From assembly GCF_003236175.1 (NCBI RefSeq), contig NZ_QKTW01000014.1:62001-126000 (forward strand): a DNA stretch of 64,000 bases, given 5' to 3'. The notes under the pieces were generated by a model that was not told where the DNA came from, ran no database searches, and worked only from the letters and a program-made list of their open reading frames with translations. A program made the translations under genes and the position numbers. Below, piece after piece: positions 1 to 8,044 of this stretch (the first letter of the stretch is position 1; every line of letters starts with the position of its first letter). Source of the stretch: Taibaiella soli. GTDB lineage: Bacteria > Bacteroidota > Bacteroidia > Chitinophagales > Chitinophagaceae.

Positions 1-2
1 TG

Positions 3-227
3 GATGAGCACAATCTGAATGAGTTTATGGGTTTGCTGAATGAAGCAGAACGTAATCTTTCCGGCAGGATATTCATTGAAAAAAAACTCGCTTCGATGTT
101 GATAGAAGTAGTTCCAATGCTTTTGAGTATTTCCGAAAGTTATACGGGAAAAGAGCGGAAGGCAATTGACCAGGCTGTGAAAGACATTAGCGAGAAAATA
201 ACTGCAATTTTCTACTGCGAAGAATAA
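3..227 (+). CDS. C-terminal fragment of an unknown protein
   Basis: The reading frame is open to the left edge of the window and ends at a TAA, so this is probably the 3' end of a longer gene rather than a 66-residue gene starting at the internal ATG at 27. The visible part is predicted helical, rich in Glu, Lys and Leu, with no membrane segment or recognisable motif. It converges on the tRNA-Asn terminator that follows. I do not recognise the family. Confidence 0.45.
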   Translation, partial: DEHNLNEFMGLLNEAERNLSGRIFIEKKLASMLIEVVPMLLSISESYTGKERKAIDQAVKDISEKITAIFYCEE

Positions 228-240
228 AATCGCGACAAAT

Positions 241-270
241 AAAAAAGGTTCCGATTGCTCGAAACCTTTT
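241..270 (-). terminator. Rho-independent terminator of the first tRNA-Asn
   Basis: On the minus strand two 12-nt arms (AAAAGGTTTCGA and TCGGAACCTTTT, one T-G wobble) enclose a GCAA tetraloop and are followed by T residues, directly after the tRNA 3' end. The same hairpin recurs after the second tRNA-Asn at 2237-2266. Confidence 0.85.
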
Positions 271-275
271 CTCTG

Positions 276-349
276 CGCTCCCTTCAGGACTTGAACCTGA
301 GACCCTCTGATTAACAGTCAGATGCTCTAACCAACTGAGCTAAGGAAGC
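276..349 (-). tRNA. tRNA-Asn (GTT)
   Basis: A complete 74-nt cloverleaf can be folded on the minus strand. It has a 7-bp acceptor stem (GCTTCCT with AGGGAGC), a D-arm with AGTTGGTTA, an anticodon stem TCTGA/TCAGA holding the loop CTGTTAA with anticodon GTT, a 5-nt variable loop, a T-arm with TTCAAGT, and discriminator G. CCA is not encoded. It is nearly identical to the tRNA at 2273-2346. The gene for a GT-C glycosyltransferase lies between the two copies on the same strand. Confidence 0.96.
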
Positions 350-371
350 TTTTTTTCCTTTTTGAGGACTG

Positions 372-401
372 CAAAGATACAAATGGTTTTATTTGAAGCA
401 A
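372..401 (-). promoter_or_regulatory. Promoter of the first tRNA-Asn
   Basis: On the minus strand a -33 TTG is followed after 19 nt by TATCTTTG, matching the Bacteroidota sigma-A consensus TTG-N19-TAnnTTTG. The -7 box lies 22 nt upstream of the mature tRNA 5' end. Confidence 0.8.
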
Positions 402-497
402 GAGGGCGACAAAAAATCTTTGCAGAAAAATTATGGATTGATCGAACCCGCGGATTTTGAAATTTAAGCTATTGTAATTCCATTATTCAATGCTGGT

Positions 498-2066
498 TCA
501 ATCTTGTCTTTTTTGTGAAAATATCTCGCCCCACGCTTGTCCGTGTTCGGTACGAAAAATTAAATGAAAGCTGCTGTCTGATTTTATTTGTGCGAATCTG
601 TCATCCGGCTCAATATTATCAAAAAGGGCATAGTCTGTTGTGGAGTCAATATTCCAGTCGGCATGCTTAAATATTTTCCCAGATTTTAGCATCCCGGCTT
701 CTGGTTTAACCATACTTACTCGTTGCTGGAATGAACCAAGTCCGATGTTCTTTTCGTAGGCCTGTTTATCCTCTAAATAATGTATCAGGTCTTGCTGCAC
801 TTTCATCGCATTAAAGGCTTGTAAGTTGCAGTCACCAACTCCTGTATTCCATTGGTACGCTTTAAAAATGTTCAGCCCAAGCAGAATGGCTATCGGAATG
901 TACAAATAAAGGGAACTTCTGGAAATCAGCCCGTCTAGCCATATGGCGATATATACAACTACCCAGACTAAAACTGCTATTAAATATCGATGGGTAATAA
1001 AATTGAAAACAGTAAAAGCTATGTACAGCAGGAAAAATCCGCCCCCGAGTAACAGGAATTTCCTGGCTTTGTTTTGATCTGACAACAACCGCGAAGATGC
1101 TATGAATGCCGCAATGAATGACAATGCTAAAATCGCAACATATAATTTACCATCGCCAAATCCTGCATGACCAGTTACCAATCGCCATATAACAGTCGCG
1201 GGTAACAAATACACAAGCCATAACCATTGTTTTTTCCAAATGGCAATTCCAACGGAAAGCAGCAGTAAAAGCCAAAACACACGGTACATCTTATCCACAA
1301 CGAACAAGTCATTCATGCTGTCTACAACCTTTCCAAAAATGGCGCCCCATGAATAATCGATCAGCCCAGTATGTCCTGGATACAAAAACCAGCCATAAGT
1401 ATGATGTTGATAAAGGAAGAAAGCAACAATGATTGCGCCGGCACCGCCCACGCAACCTGTTTTTTTCCACCGTTCAGGCCAGGAAATAGATTTGTTGAAA
1501 AAAGAAAGCAAAACATCTGCGCCCAATACAATTCCCATTACCAAACCACTTTCCTTGGTAAGAAACAGGCAACTCAGGAAGACAAATGACCAGAAATATT
1601 TGCCGGCTGAATAGAAATAGATGGCAGCGAAAGCGAGCAATCCTACAAGTATTTCAGGCAACAACATTGCAGATTGTACAAAAAATGTCACTTGCGCGGC
1701 GAGCAAAATGGTGCTAACGATTGCAACACGTTTATTGAACAGCCGAAGACAGGCGATATAGACGATGCTAAGTTGTGCGAGTGAAACGAAAAGCGCAAAA
1801 CAGTGCTTCGCCACCATTGTGTTGCCAAATATCTTCAACCACATTGCAGCGGAAGCATAAAAGAATAACGGATGGCCGCGGGATGCCTCTACATCAATTG
1901 AGCCAGGTAATAAGGTAGGGCCATGATGGTACATCAGGTTTACTGCTGGTGCGTATGACCAGGCTTCGTCCCAGTAATGCGGGTAGAAAAGGTGTGGAAC
2001 TTTTAGAACGACAAATACAATCAACAGCACAAGCAGCACTGCATAATTGTTCAAAAATGTTCGCAT
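498..2066 (-). CDS. GT-C family membrane glycosyltransferase (ArnT/PMT-like)
   Basis: A 522-residue polytopic membrane protein with about ten hydrophobic segments. After the first membrane helix (residues 9-24) it carries the acidic motif YWDEAWSY (Asp33, Glu34), typical of the catalytic first loop of GT-C enzymes, then RGHPLFF (63-69) and TKES (170-173), both seen in the ArnT/GT39-like group. Such enzymes move a sugar from a polyprenyl-phosphate donor to lipid or protein acceptors on the outer face of the inner membrane; the donor and acceptor here cannot be told from sequence. The gene stands alone between two tRNA-Asn units. No good promoter is visible directly upstream, so read-through from the upstream tRNA unit is possible. 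Confidence 0.8.
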   Translation of the reverse strand: MRTFLNNYAVLLVLLIVFVVLKVPHLFYPHYWDEAWSYAPAVNLMYHHGPTLLPGSIDVEASRGHPLFFYASAAMWLKIFGNTMVAKHCFALFVSLAQLSIVYIACLRLFNKRVAIVSTILLAAQVTFFVQSAMLLPEILVGLLAFAAIYFYSAGKYFWSFVFLSCLFLTKESGLVMGIVLGADVLLSFFNKSISWPERWKKTGCVGGAGAIIVAFFLYQHHTYGWFLYPGHTGLIDYSWGAIFGKVVDSMNDLFVVDKMYRVFWLLLLLSVGIAIWKKQWLWLVYLLPATVIWRLVTGHAGFGDGKLYVAILALSFIAAFIASSRLLSDQNKARKFLLLGGGFFLLYIAFTVFNFITHRYLIAVLVWVVVYIAIWLDGLISRSSLYLYIPIAILLGLNIFKAYQWNTGVGDCNLQAFNAMKVQQDLIHYLEDKQAYEKNIGLGSFQQRVSMVKPEAGMLKSGKIFKHADWNIDSTTDYALFDNIEPDDRFAQIKSDSSFHLIFRTEHGQAWGEIFSQKRQD

Positions 2067-2236
2067 TAAATTCGGTTAAAGTAAGTTAGCCGGGGCCTTA
2101 ATAAACAAGGTACCCGGAAATAAGGGCGCATAATAGCTCTTTTTTGATCTTCTGGCAAGCTTTCGGAGGAAAAGTAAACTTGGAGTTGTTTATAAAGATC
2201 TGTGGCCAGGAAAATATTGGGCAAGTGGTATAAATG

Positions 2237-2266
2237 AAAAAAGGTTCCGATTGCTCGAAACCTTTT
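2237..2266 (-). terminator. Rho-independent terminator of the second tRNA-Asn
   Basis: The hairpin has the same arms and loop as the one at 241-270 and again lies a few bases after a tRNA-Asn 3' end. Confidence 0.85.
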
Positions 2267-2272
2267 CTTTGG

Positions 2273-2346
2273 CGCTCCCTTCAGGACTTGAACCTGAGAC
2301 CCTCTGATTAACAGTCAGATGCTCTAACCAACTGAGCTAAGGAAGC
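2273..2346 (-). tRNA. tRNA-Asn (GTT), second copy
   Basis: A 74-nt cloverleaf with the same acceptor, D, anticodon (GTT) and T arms as the copy at 276-349. The similarity extends into the terminator on one side and the promoter core on the other, so the whole transcription unit is duplicated. Confidence 0.96.
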
Positions 2347-2368
2347 TTTTGTTTCCCTTTTGGGATTG

Positions 2369-2397
2369 CAAAGATACAAATGGATTTGTTTCTGCAA
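2369..2397 (-). promoter_or_regulatory. Promoter of the second tRNA-Asn
   Basis: Minus-strand TTG, an 18-nt spacer and TATCTTTG. The -7 region is identical to that of the first tRNA-Asn over about 16 nt, while the -33 side has diverged. It begins about 10 bp after the stop codon of the upstream glycosyltransferase gene. Confidence 0.78.
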
Positions 2398-2407
2398 AAT
2401 TTTGGGC

Positions 2408-4360
2408 TTAAAAATTCCCGAGAAATTTATAGTTTTTTATTAGTAATGTAATATCTGCGCCCGGAGTGTAGTTTTGGGCATAAGCTTTATTCATTTTTTC
2501 ACGGATAGCTTCGCTGGGCTCGTAGTCAGCCTGAATAAAGTAAGACGGCAAAATGCTTTCGCGGATTTTCGGCAAGTGCGAAGGTGTTCCGGTTGCAGCA
2601 TAACCGATCCATGTTTTTTTGCCTGTCAATACCTGAATGCAGTTGCTAAAAGCCTTTCCAGCATTTTTAACCAGAAAAAAACTAAATGGTAAAAACAGCA
2701 AAAGAAACACGGAAGCTACAATATCAAACACCCGTTTATTGCGTTGCTGTGCAAAGCTATTGAGGTTATAGCGGAGATCCATTGTGTACAGATCACCTGC
2801 GGTATGGCTTGAATTACTACCTACAAAGCTTTGGCTACCCGGCAGGTGGATTTTATAATCATACGAACCACCACAATATGCCATCTGTGCCAGAATTTCC
2901 TGGTAGCTCAATCCATTCACACAGAAAATTACTTCATCGATTCCCGCTGTGTACAATAATTGTTTCATTTCCGGCAATCCACCCAGCGAATGCTGCACAT
3001 CAAGTTTGTCTGCATGAATACGTCCGGCCAATTCCGGCGCGTAGTGCACACGTTGCAGCGTTGCAGCGGTTTGCAAATAGTTTTTTTCATCCGCAACAAT
3101 TACCGCTTTTTTAGGAAGCGTATCATATGGGATGAATTTGAAAATGCCCAGGCGGTATAATAATTCGTGAAGCCCAAGAAGCAACACCGTTCCGGAAAAT
3201 CCAGACAGTACAATGATCGCACGCGAATAGCGCATGCCTGCTTGCAGAAGACCGTAATAGGCTAATATGAAAATGGTGCCGATCAGCATGCCGCGTACTA
3301 CGCGCAACGCCCGGTACGGCTGGTCATAAGCGCCATTAAGATATAGCGAAACAATCCACAGTATGATGTAAACCGGGAATGTTGCATAAACAAGACTCAT
3401 CGAAATAGGACTGATGTTTTTCACCTGTCCCACCCAGAATTCTTTCATGAACCAAAGTGTAATCAGCAACACCAATGCATCAAACAATGGCATACGCAAT
3501 ACTTTCAGAACTTGCTTGGCGGCGCCGAGGACAGCACGCAGAACGATGCCTACATTAATGAATAACGTAAACAGGCTTGCCTGTTGCTTGCTGTAGTGCT
3601 TTCTGACAAATGTCGCCAGTGCTTCATTAAAGATCCGTACATAGGAAAGCGTCGCCTTGCGCGTGCTTTCTCCTTTGTAATGGATCAATGTTGCTTCTGG
3701 GAAGTACATATTATCGTAGCCCGCTTTCTGAATGCGGTACGACAAATCGACATCTTCACAGTACATGAAATAGTCTTCGTCAAATGCACCGCCGATTTCA
3801 TTAATCACATGACGGCGCACCAGCATGCAACAACCCGAGAGCACCTCTACAGGCGCCAGTTGATGTTCGCCGATATGTACTGCGTAGTATTTATTGAAGT
3901 ATGGAGATTTGCTGAATATTTTGTTGATGCCGGTTGTCTTAAAAATGGCAACAGATAATGACGGAAACGATTTTTTGGAATCGGGCGCAAACAGGCCTTT
4001 ACCGTCTATCAGACGCGGGCCGAGCGCTCCGGCTTTTGGATGCGCATCGAGATAGGTGATTGTTTTCTGGAAAAAATCTTCCGGCATCACTGTATCCGGA
4101 TTCAGAAACAACACATATTCTCCCGAAGACCATGCAACGCCTTGATTGTTCGCTTTGGAAAAACCCTTATTGTCCTTGTTTTCGATCAGGATTACCGAAG
4201 GAAAACGTTCCCGGATCATTTCATTGCTGCCATCGTGTGAATTATTATCGACTACAATAATTTCCGCATCATAACCTTTTGCTGCGCGCATAACAGAATG
4301 CAGGCACACTTCCAGGAAGTACTTAACGTTGTAGTTTACAATAATTACGGATAGCTTCAT
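2408..4360 (-). CDS. GT2 glycosyltransferase fused to a degenerate polyprenyl sugar-phosphate transferase
   Basis: A 650-residue protein in two parts. Residues 1-250 form a GT-A fold of family GT2: VVDNNSHDGS (Asp38), NPDT (87-90, metal-binding Asp) and the ED pair at 201-202. Residues 291-405 hold about four membrane helices. Residues 415-540 resemble the nucleotide-binding (CoA_binding_3-like) domain found before the catalytic part of WbaP/WcaJ-type enzymes. KRVFDIVAS (541-549) and the following helix match the start of that catalytic domain, and residues 594-650 match its end. The cytosolic catalytic core between them, with its KFRSM-like segment, is missing. The GT2 half is probably active in surface polysaccharide synthesis; the second half probably serves as an anchor or scaffold. 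Confidence 0.8.
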   Translation of the reverse strand: MKLSVIIVNYNVKYFLEVCLHSVMRAAKGYDAEIIVVDNNSHDGSNEMIRERFPSVILIENKDNKGFSKANNQGVAWSSGEYVLFLNPDTVMPEDFFQKTITYLDAHPKAGALGPRLIDGKGLFAPDSKKSFPSLSVAIFKTTGINKIFSKSPYFNKYYAVHIGEHQLAPVEVLSGCCMLVRRHVINEIGGAFDEDYFMYCEDVDLSYRIQKAGYDNMYFPEATLIHYKGESTRKATLSYVRIFNEALATFVRKHYSKQQASLFTLFINVGIVLRAVLGAAKQVLKVLRMPLFDALVLLITLWFMKEFWVGQVKNISPISMSLVYATFPVYIILWIVSLYLNGAYDQPYRALRVVRGMLIGTIFILAYYGLLQAGMRYSRAIIVLSGFSGTVLLLGLHELLYRLGIFKFIPYDTLPKKAVIVADEKNYLQTAATLQRVHYAPELAGRIHADKLDVQHSLGGLPEMKQLLYTAGIDEVIFCVNGLSYQEILAQMAYCGGSYDYKIHLPGSQSFVGSNSSHTAGDLYTMDLRYNLNSFAQQRNKRVFDIVASVFLLLFLPFSFFLVKNAGKAFSNCIQVLTGKKTWIGYAATGTPSHLPKIRESILPSYFIQADYEPSEAIREKMNKAYAQNYTPGADITLLIKNYKFLGNF

Positions 4361-4421
4361 TCCGGCCGGATAAGAATCAATTTGCTTGAACGCGAATATA
4401 AGCGGCGTAATCGTAATAACG

Positions 4422-4452
4422 AAAAAGCCGCTTACACATTGTGTAAACGGCT
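4422..4452 (-). terminator. Terminator after the SRPBCC/GyrI-like gene
   Basis: On the minus strand arms GCCGTTTACAC and GTGTAAGCGGC form a stem followed by a T-run. It lies between the stop of the gene at 4525-5535 and the start of the glycosyltransferase gene. Confidence 0.75.
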
Positions 4453-4477
4453 CTATTTATTTTGTCAAGTTCTACGT

Positions 4478-4519
4478 TTTAAGTTGTACGTAATAAGTCA
4501 AACCAACGTACAACTTAAA
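4478..4519 (+). repeat. 14-bp perfect inverted repeat with the word ACGTACAAC
   Basis: Arms TTTAAGTTGTACGT (4478-4491) and ACGTACAACTTAAA (4506-4519) are separated by 14 nt, just after the stop codon of the minus-strand gene that ends at 4525. A further partial copy of the word lies at 4471-4478. It resembles the other word-like intergenic repeats of this window. Confidence 0.7.
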
Positions 4520-4524
4520 GCGCT

Positions 4525-5535
4525 CTATTGATACAGATAATAAATGTTTGTGATCCATTTGGTGGAGTCTTTCTCCTGTCCGGGACCTTTGATGTATTCT
4601 TCCACAACCAGATGTTGTTTTTTGCCCATTTCTTTCACTTTACTCATCAATGCATCATGTACAGCACCTTCAGAAGCATAACCGCCTTTGTGTACCGCCA
4701 TCAGTGCCTTAGAAGATTCAACGCGGATCGGCACAATGCCGGTCGCAGTTACCTCGTTGGCTACAGGCATTACAGCGGCTACATCAGTACTTTGGTTATC
4801 GGTATCCCATTTGTAATAGATAGCTGCAGCGGGGCCATTAACAGAGCTACCAGCTGCTTGTCCGATTTTTGAGTAACTCTCCTGAAAAAAGGCGCTGAGC
4901 TCATCCCACTTCATGGATTTGCGGATGCCCGCGTAGATATGCATCGGATATTTAGTGTCCTGTATTGCTGGTGCAGTGTTTTCAGCCACGGGTTCCGGAT
5001 GGCTTTCTACATATTGTTTCATTTTATCCAGCCCATGTTCGAAGTCTTTGCCCAGCATTTTATCCATGCTAAATATTGAAGAAAAAATGCTGTGTGGAAA
5101 TGAATTGTCCATGATAAAGATCCAGGTAGCGTTGGTCATGCCGCCACTGTCGGTGGCTACCAGATATCCGGTTGCTTCTGATTTGAAAGGTTTTATAAAC
5201 TTGAGGCTGAATTGCATGCTGTCGCCGTTCAGATTTTGATTGGTAATTTCTCCCTCACCTGATTTTTTAGGATCTCCAACCCAGTGATAACCACTGCCTA
5301 CTTCTCCGTCATTACCAAAATAAGTCATTTGTACGGCTGTGTCCATTTCATACCAGGGACTCCAGTTCGGCCAGTTTTTAAAATGTGTCATTTGTGCAAA
5401 TACAGCACTTTTGGAGCCTTTAATGGTTGTACTGCGTTGAACGAGAATGGTTTTTGGAGCGATCGCCGCAAGAATGCCAACAATGACGATGACGATCACT
5501 ATAAGGATCAGAAGAACCTTTAAGAATTTTTTCAT
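4525..5535 (-). CDS. Membrane-anchored SRPBCC protein with a GyrI-like effector-binding domain
   Basis: A 336-residue protein. Residues 5-27 are one hydrophobic helix after MKK (signal anchor). Residues 33-175 look like an SRPBCC/polyketide-cyclase fold with the characteristic FKNWPNWSPW segment. Residues 195-335 look like a GyrI/BmrR-type small-molecule-binding domain. Both domains bind hydrophobic ligands, but no enzymatic residues can be assigned, so a ligand-binding or sensing role at the membrane is an inference. It appears monocistronic, with its own terminator, and is divergent from rlmN. Confidence 0.75.
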   Translation of the reverse strand: MKKFLKVLLILIVIVIVIVGILAAIAPKTILVQRSTTIKGSKSAVFAQMTHFKNWPNWSPWYEMDTAVQMTYFGNDGEVGSGYHWVGDPKKSGEGEITNQNLNGDSMQFSLKFIKPFKSEATGYLVATDSGGMTNATWIFIMDNSFPHSIFSSIFSMDKMLGKDFEHGLDKMKQYVESHPEPVAENTAPAIQDTKYPMHIYAGIRKSMKWDELSAFFQESYSKIGQAAGSSVNGPAAAIYYKWDTDNQSTDVAAVMPVANEVTATGIVPIRVESSKALMAVHKGGYASEGAVHDALMSKVKEMGKKQHLVVEEYIKGPGQEKDSTKWITNIYYLYQ

Positions 5536-5679
5536 GAGTCTAGAACAATTTCTCGAAAAATATAAAATTATTTTAATTATAAGTATATATTTTTATTCAA
5601 AACTTTTTAGAAATGAATGAGAATGGTGTTGTCGGGTAGTTAAACTTCAGACAGAATAATATTTCAGATAAACATAACG

Positions 5680-5687
5680 TACCTTTG
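5680..5687 (+). promoter_or_regulatory. -7 box of rlmN, implying a leaderless mRNA
   Basis: TACCTTTG matches TAnnTTTG and is separated from the ATG of rlmN by only four bases (CGCC). The expected transcription start, 4-7 nt after the box, falls on or next to the start codon. The -33 side is weak. Confidence 0.7.
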
Positions 5688-5691
5688 CGCC

Positions 5692-6735
5692 ATGAAAAAT
5701 TTGCGTCAAAGCAGTTTGGAAGAGCTGCAGGCCGTTTTTAAAGAATGGGGTGAGCCTGCTTTTCGAGCCAAACAAGTGTATGAATGGATCTGGAAAAAGT
5801 TTGTGGGTGATATCAGTGAAATGACGAATCTGTCTAAATCGCTCCGCGAAAAATTAGCTGAACATTATTATATTCCTAAAGTAAAAGTGCATCACGCACA
5901 GTACAGCAATGATGGTACCATCAAAAGCCGTCTGCAGCTTCATGATACACATTTTATCGAAGGTGTTTTGATTCCTACTGATAAGCGTATGACTGCCTGT
6001 GTTTCTTCGCAGGTAGGTTGTAGCCTTTCTTGCAAATTCTGCGCTACAGGCTATTTGCCACGTAAGCGCAATCTGGATTACGATGAGATTGTAGACGAAG
6101 TGGTACTGATCAATGAGCAGGCGCAAAAGCACTATGGTAAAAATCTGAGCAATATCGTTTTTATGGGTATGGGCGAACCTTTGCTCAACTATAAGAACGT
6201 ATTGAAGGCGATTGAAAAAATCACTTCGCCAGATAGTTTAGGTATGAGTCCGCGTCGCATTACGGTTTCCACTGCCGGTGTTGCCAAAATGATCCGTCAG
6301 CTGGGCGATGATCAGGTGAAATTCAAGCTGGCTCTATCACTGCATGCTGCGAATGACGAAAAGCGCAATGAAATCATGCCGATTAACGAAAGCAATAATC
6401 TGGCTGCGCTGGTTGATGCATTGAATCATTTTTACACGATGACGGGTAACGAAATTACGTTTGAGTACATCTTGTTTAAAGACTTTAATGATAGCTTAAG
6501 GGATGCGGACGAGCTGATTAAGCTTTACCGTAAGGTGCCTGCAGATCTGGTAAATATCATCGAGTACAATCCAATTGATGCTGCTGCTTTTGAAAAACCG
6601 GAAGAAGATGTTGCGGAGCGTTTCATGGAATATCTCGAATCTAAAAAAGTAAATGCCCGTCTGCGTCGCAGCCGCGGTAAAGATATTGATGCTGCATGCG
6701 GTCAGTTAGCAAATGTGGATCATCCGACTGCATAA
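5692..6735 (+). CDS. rlmN: RlmN, dual-specificity 23S rRNA (A2503-C2) / tRNA methyltransferase
   Basis: A 347-residue radical SAM methyltransferase that methylates C2 of A2503 in 23S rRNA and of A37 in some tRNAs. The 4Fe-4S ligands are Cys110, Cys114 and Cys117 in GCSLSCKFCATG (CxxxCxxC). A glycine-rich SAM segment FMGMGEPLLN follows. The C-terminal Cys336 in DIDAACGQL corresponds to the cysteine that is methylated and forms the covalent RNA intermediate. Length and both ends fit the family. The ATG is favoured because the family N-terminus (SLEELQ, FRAKQVYEWIW) follows it directly. It is a single gene convergent with fabH, with a strong two-way terminator between them. Confidence 0.96.
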   Translation: MKNLRQSSLEELQAVFKEWGEPAFRAKQVYEWIWKKFVGDISEMTNLSKSLREKLAEHYYIPKVKVHHAQYSNDGTIKSRLQLHDTHFIEGVLIPTDKRMTACVSSQVGCSLSCKFCATGYLPRKRNLDYDEIVDEVVLINEQAQKHYGKNLSNIVFMGMGEPLLNYKNVLKAIEKITSPDSLGMSPRRITVSTAGVAKMIRQLGDDQVKFKLALSLHAANDEKRNEIMPINESNNLAALVDALNHFYTMTGNEITFEYILFKDFNDSLRDADELIKLYRKVPADLVNIIEYNPIDAAAFEKPEEDVAERFMEYLESKKVNARLRRSRGKDIDAACGQLANVDHPTA

Positions 6736-6752
6736 TGCGGTAATTGAATGTA

Positions 6753-6943
6753 AATGTGAGGGAATGTGATTAATATGTTTCCTTGAAGAATAAACAAGAA
6801 AGGCGTTAAGTTTTAAACTTAACGCCTTTCTTGTTTTTAATTATTTGGGGACAATACATTCACCATATTGAACACATTCAGCACATTCCTTATAGCATTG
6901 TCGCATTTTTTAATTATCGTATTAAATCACATTCCCTCACATT
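6753..6943 (+). repeat. Inverted repeat with 19-bp arms around the rlmN/fabH terminator
   Basis: AATGTGAGGGAATGTGATT (6753-6771) is the exact reverse complement of 6925-6943. The arms lie on either side of the terminator hairpin. Around the right arm the words CACATTC and CACATTA recur several times, like other word-like repeats in this window. Confidence 0.75.
6792..6838 (+). terminator. Bidirectional terminator between rlmN and fabH
   Basis: Two perfectly complementary 22-nt arms (6792-6813 and 6815-6836) containing AGGCGTTAAG, with a T-run on the plus side and A residues before the left arm. It can stop transcription from both convergent genes. Confidence 0.9.
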
Positions 6944-6964
6944 AAAACACATTCTTCACATTAA

Positions 6965-7951
6965 TTAATAAGCCCACTTAATATAAGTAGCGCCCCATGT
7001 AAAGCCACCGCCAAAAGCTGCGAGGATAATATTATCGCCTTTTTTCAGTTGACTTTCCCATTCCCACAAACAGAGCGGTAAAGTACCGTTGGTTGTGTTA
7101 CCATAGCGTTGAATGTTGACCATTACTTTTTCCTGCGGCAAGCCCATGCGCTCGCGGGTTGCGTCGATGATGCGTTTATTGGCCTGGTGTGGAACCAGCC
7201 ACGATACATCTTCAGAGCTAAGGTTGTTGCGTTCCATGATTTCTGCAGAAACGTCAGCCATGTTTTTCACAGCAAATTTGAAAACAACCTGACCTTCCTG
7301 GTACACATAGTGTTCCTTGTTCATGACTGTTTCAATTGATGCGGGTTTTACTGAACCGCCTGCTTTTTGATGCAGATGCGCACGGCCAGCTCCGTCACTT
7401 CTGAGAATAGAATCACGGATACCTGTTTCATCAGTTGTTGGTTCCAGCAAAACGGCGCCTGCACCGTCGCCAAAGATGATACACGTAGCACGGTCTTCAT
7501 AATCGATGATGGAGCTCATTTTGTCAGCACCCACCACAATAATCTTTTTATGACGGCCAGTTTCGATAAATTGGGAAGCAGTAGTCAGTGCAAATAAGAA
7601 ACCGCTACATGCAGCGTTGATATCGTAGCCAAAAGCATTTTTCAAACCTGCTTTATCAGCAATTACGTTGGCAGTTGCCGGGAATTGCATATCAGGCGTA
7701 GTTGTAGCACAGATAATCAGATCAATATCCAGAGGGCTGATACCTCGTTTCTGAAGCAATACTTTTACCGCTTCAACGGCCATATCAGAAGTTCCTCTTT
7801 CGCCTTTCAACAAACGGCGTTCCGAAATTCCGGTGCGCGCTTGTATCCACTCGTCATTGGTATCTACCATCGTTTCCAGCTCCGCATTTGTAAGAACGTA
7901 CTCAGGGACATATCCACCCACTGCTGTGATGGCAGCATGAATTTTCTGCAT
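6965..7951 (-). CDS. fabH: 3-oxoacyl-ACP synthase III (FabH)
   Basis: A 328-residue thiolase-fold enzyme that starts fatty-acid synthesis by condensing acetyl-CoA or a branched acyl-CoA with malonyl-ACP. The catalytic triad is visible: Cys115 in NAACSGFLF, His255 in VPHQANKRI and Asn285 in YGNTTNGT. Length and the C-terminal GGGFTWG motif are normal for FabH. It lies 93 bp downstream of fabG on the same strand but has its own promoter-like region with an inverted repeat. Confidence 0.95.
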   Translation of the reverse strand: MQKIHAAITAVGGYVPEYVLTNAELETMVDTNDEWIQARTGISERRLLKGERGTSDMAVEAVKVLLQKRGISPLDIDLIICATTTPDMQFPATANVIADKAGLKNAFGYDINAACSGFLFALTTASQFIETGRHKKIIVVGADKMSSIIDYEDRATCIIFGDGAGAVLLEPTTDETGIRDSILRSDGAGRAHLHQKAGGSVKPASIETVMNKEHYVYQEGQVVFKFAVKNMADVSAEIMERNNLSSEDVSWLVPHQANKRIIDATRERMGLPQEKVMVNIQRYGNTTNGTLPLCLWEWESQLKKGDNIILAAFGGGFTWGATYIKWAY

Positions 7952-7970
7952 CTATTGATTTTTAAAAAGG

Positions 7971-8030
7971 CAAAATTAGTTATGTCAGCACACATTTCAC
8001 AATAGATATGTTATAATCTATTGTGAAATG
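7971..8030 (-). promoter_or_regulatory. fabH promoter overlapped by a 15-bp inverted repeat
   Basis: On the minus strand TAATTTTG (7971-7978) is a good -7 box, with a TTG 21 nt upstream (8000-8002). That TTG lies inside an inverted repeat with arms CATTTCACAATAGAT (7993-8007) and its complement (8016-8030). No T-run follows the hairpin, so it is a poor terminator for fabG. An operator covering the -33 region is an alternative reading. Confidence 0.55.
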
Positions 8031-8044
8031 TTTATAGGCACTGA

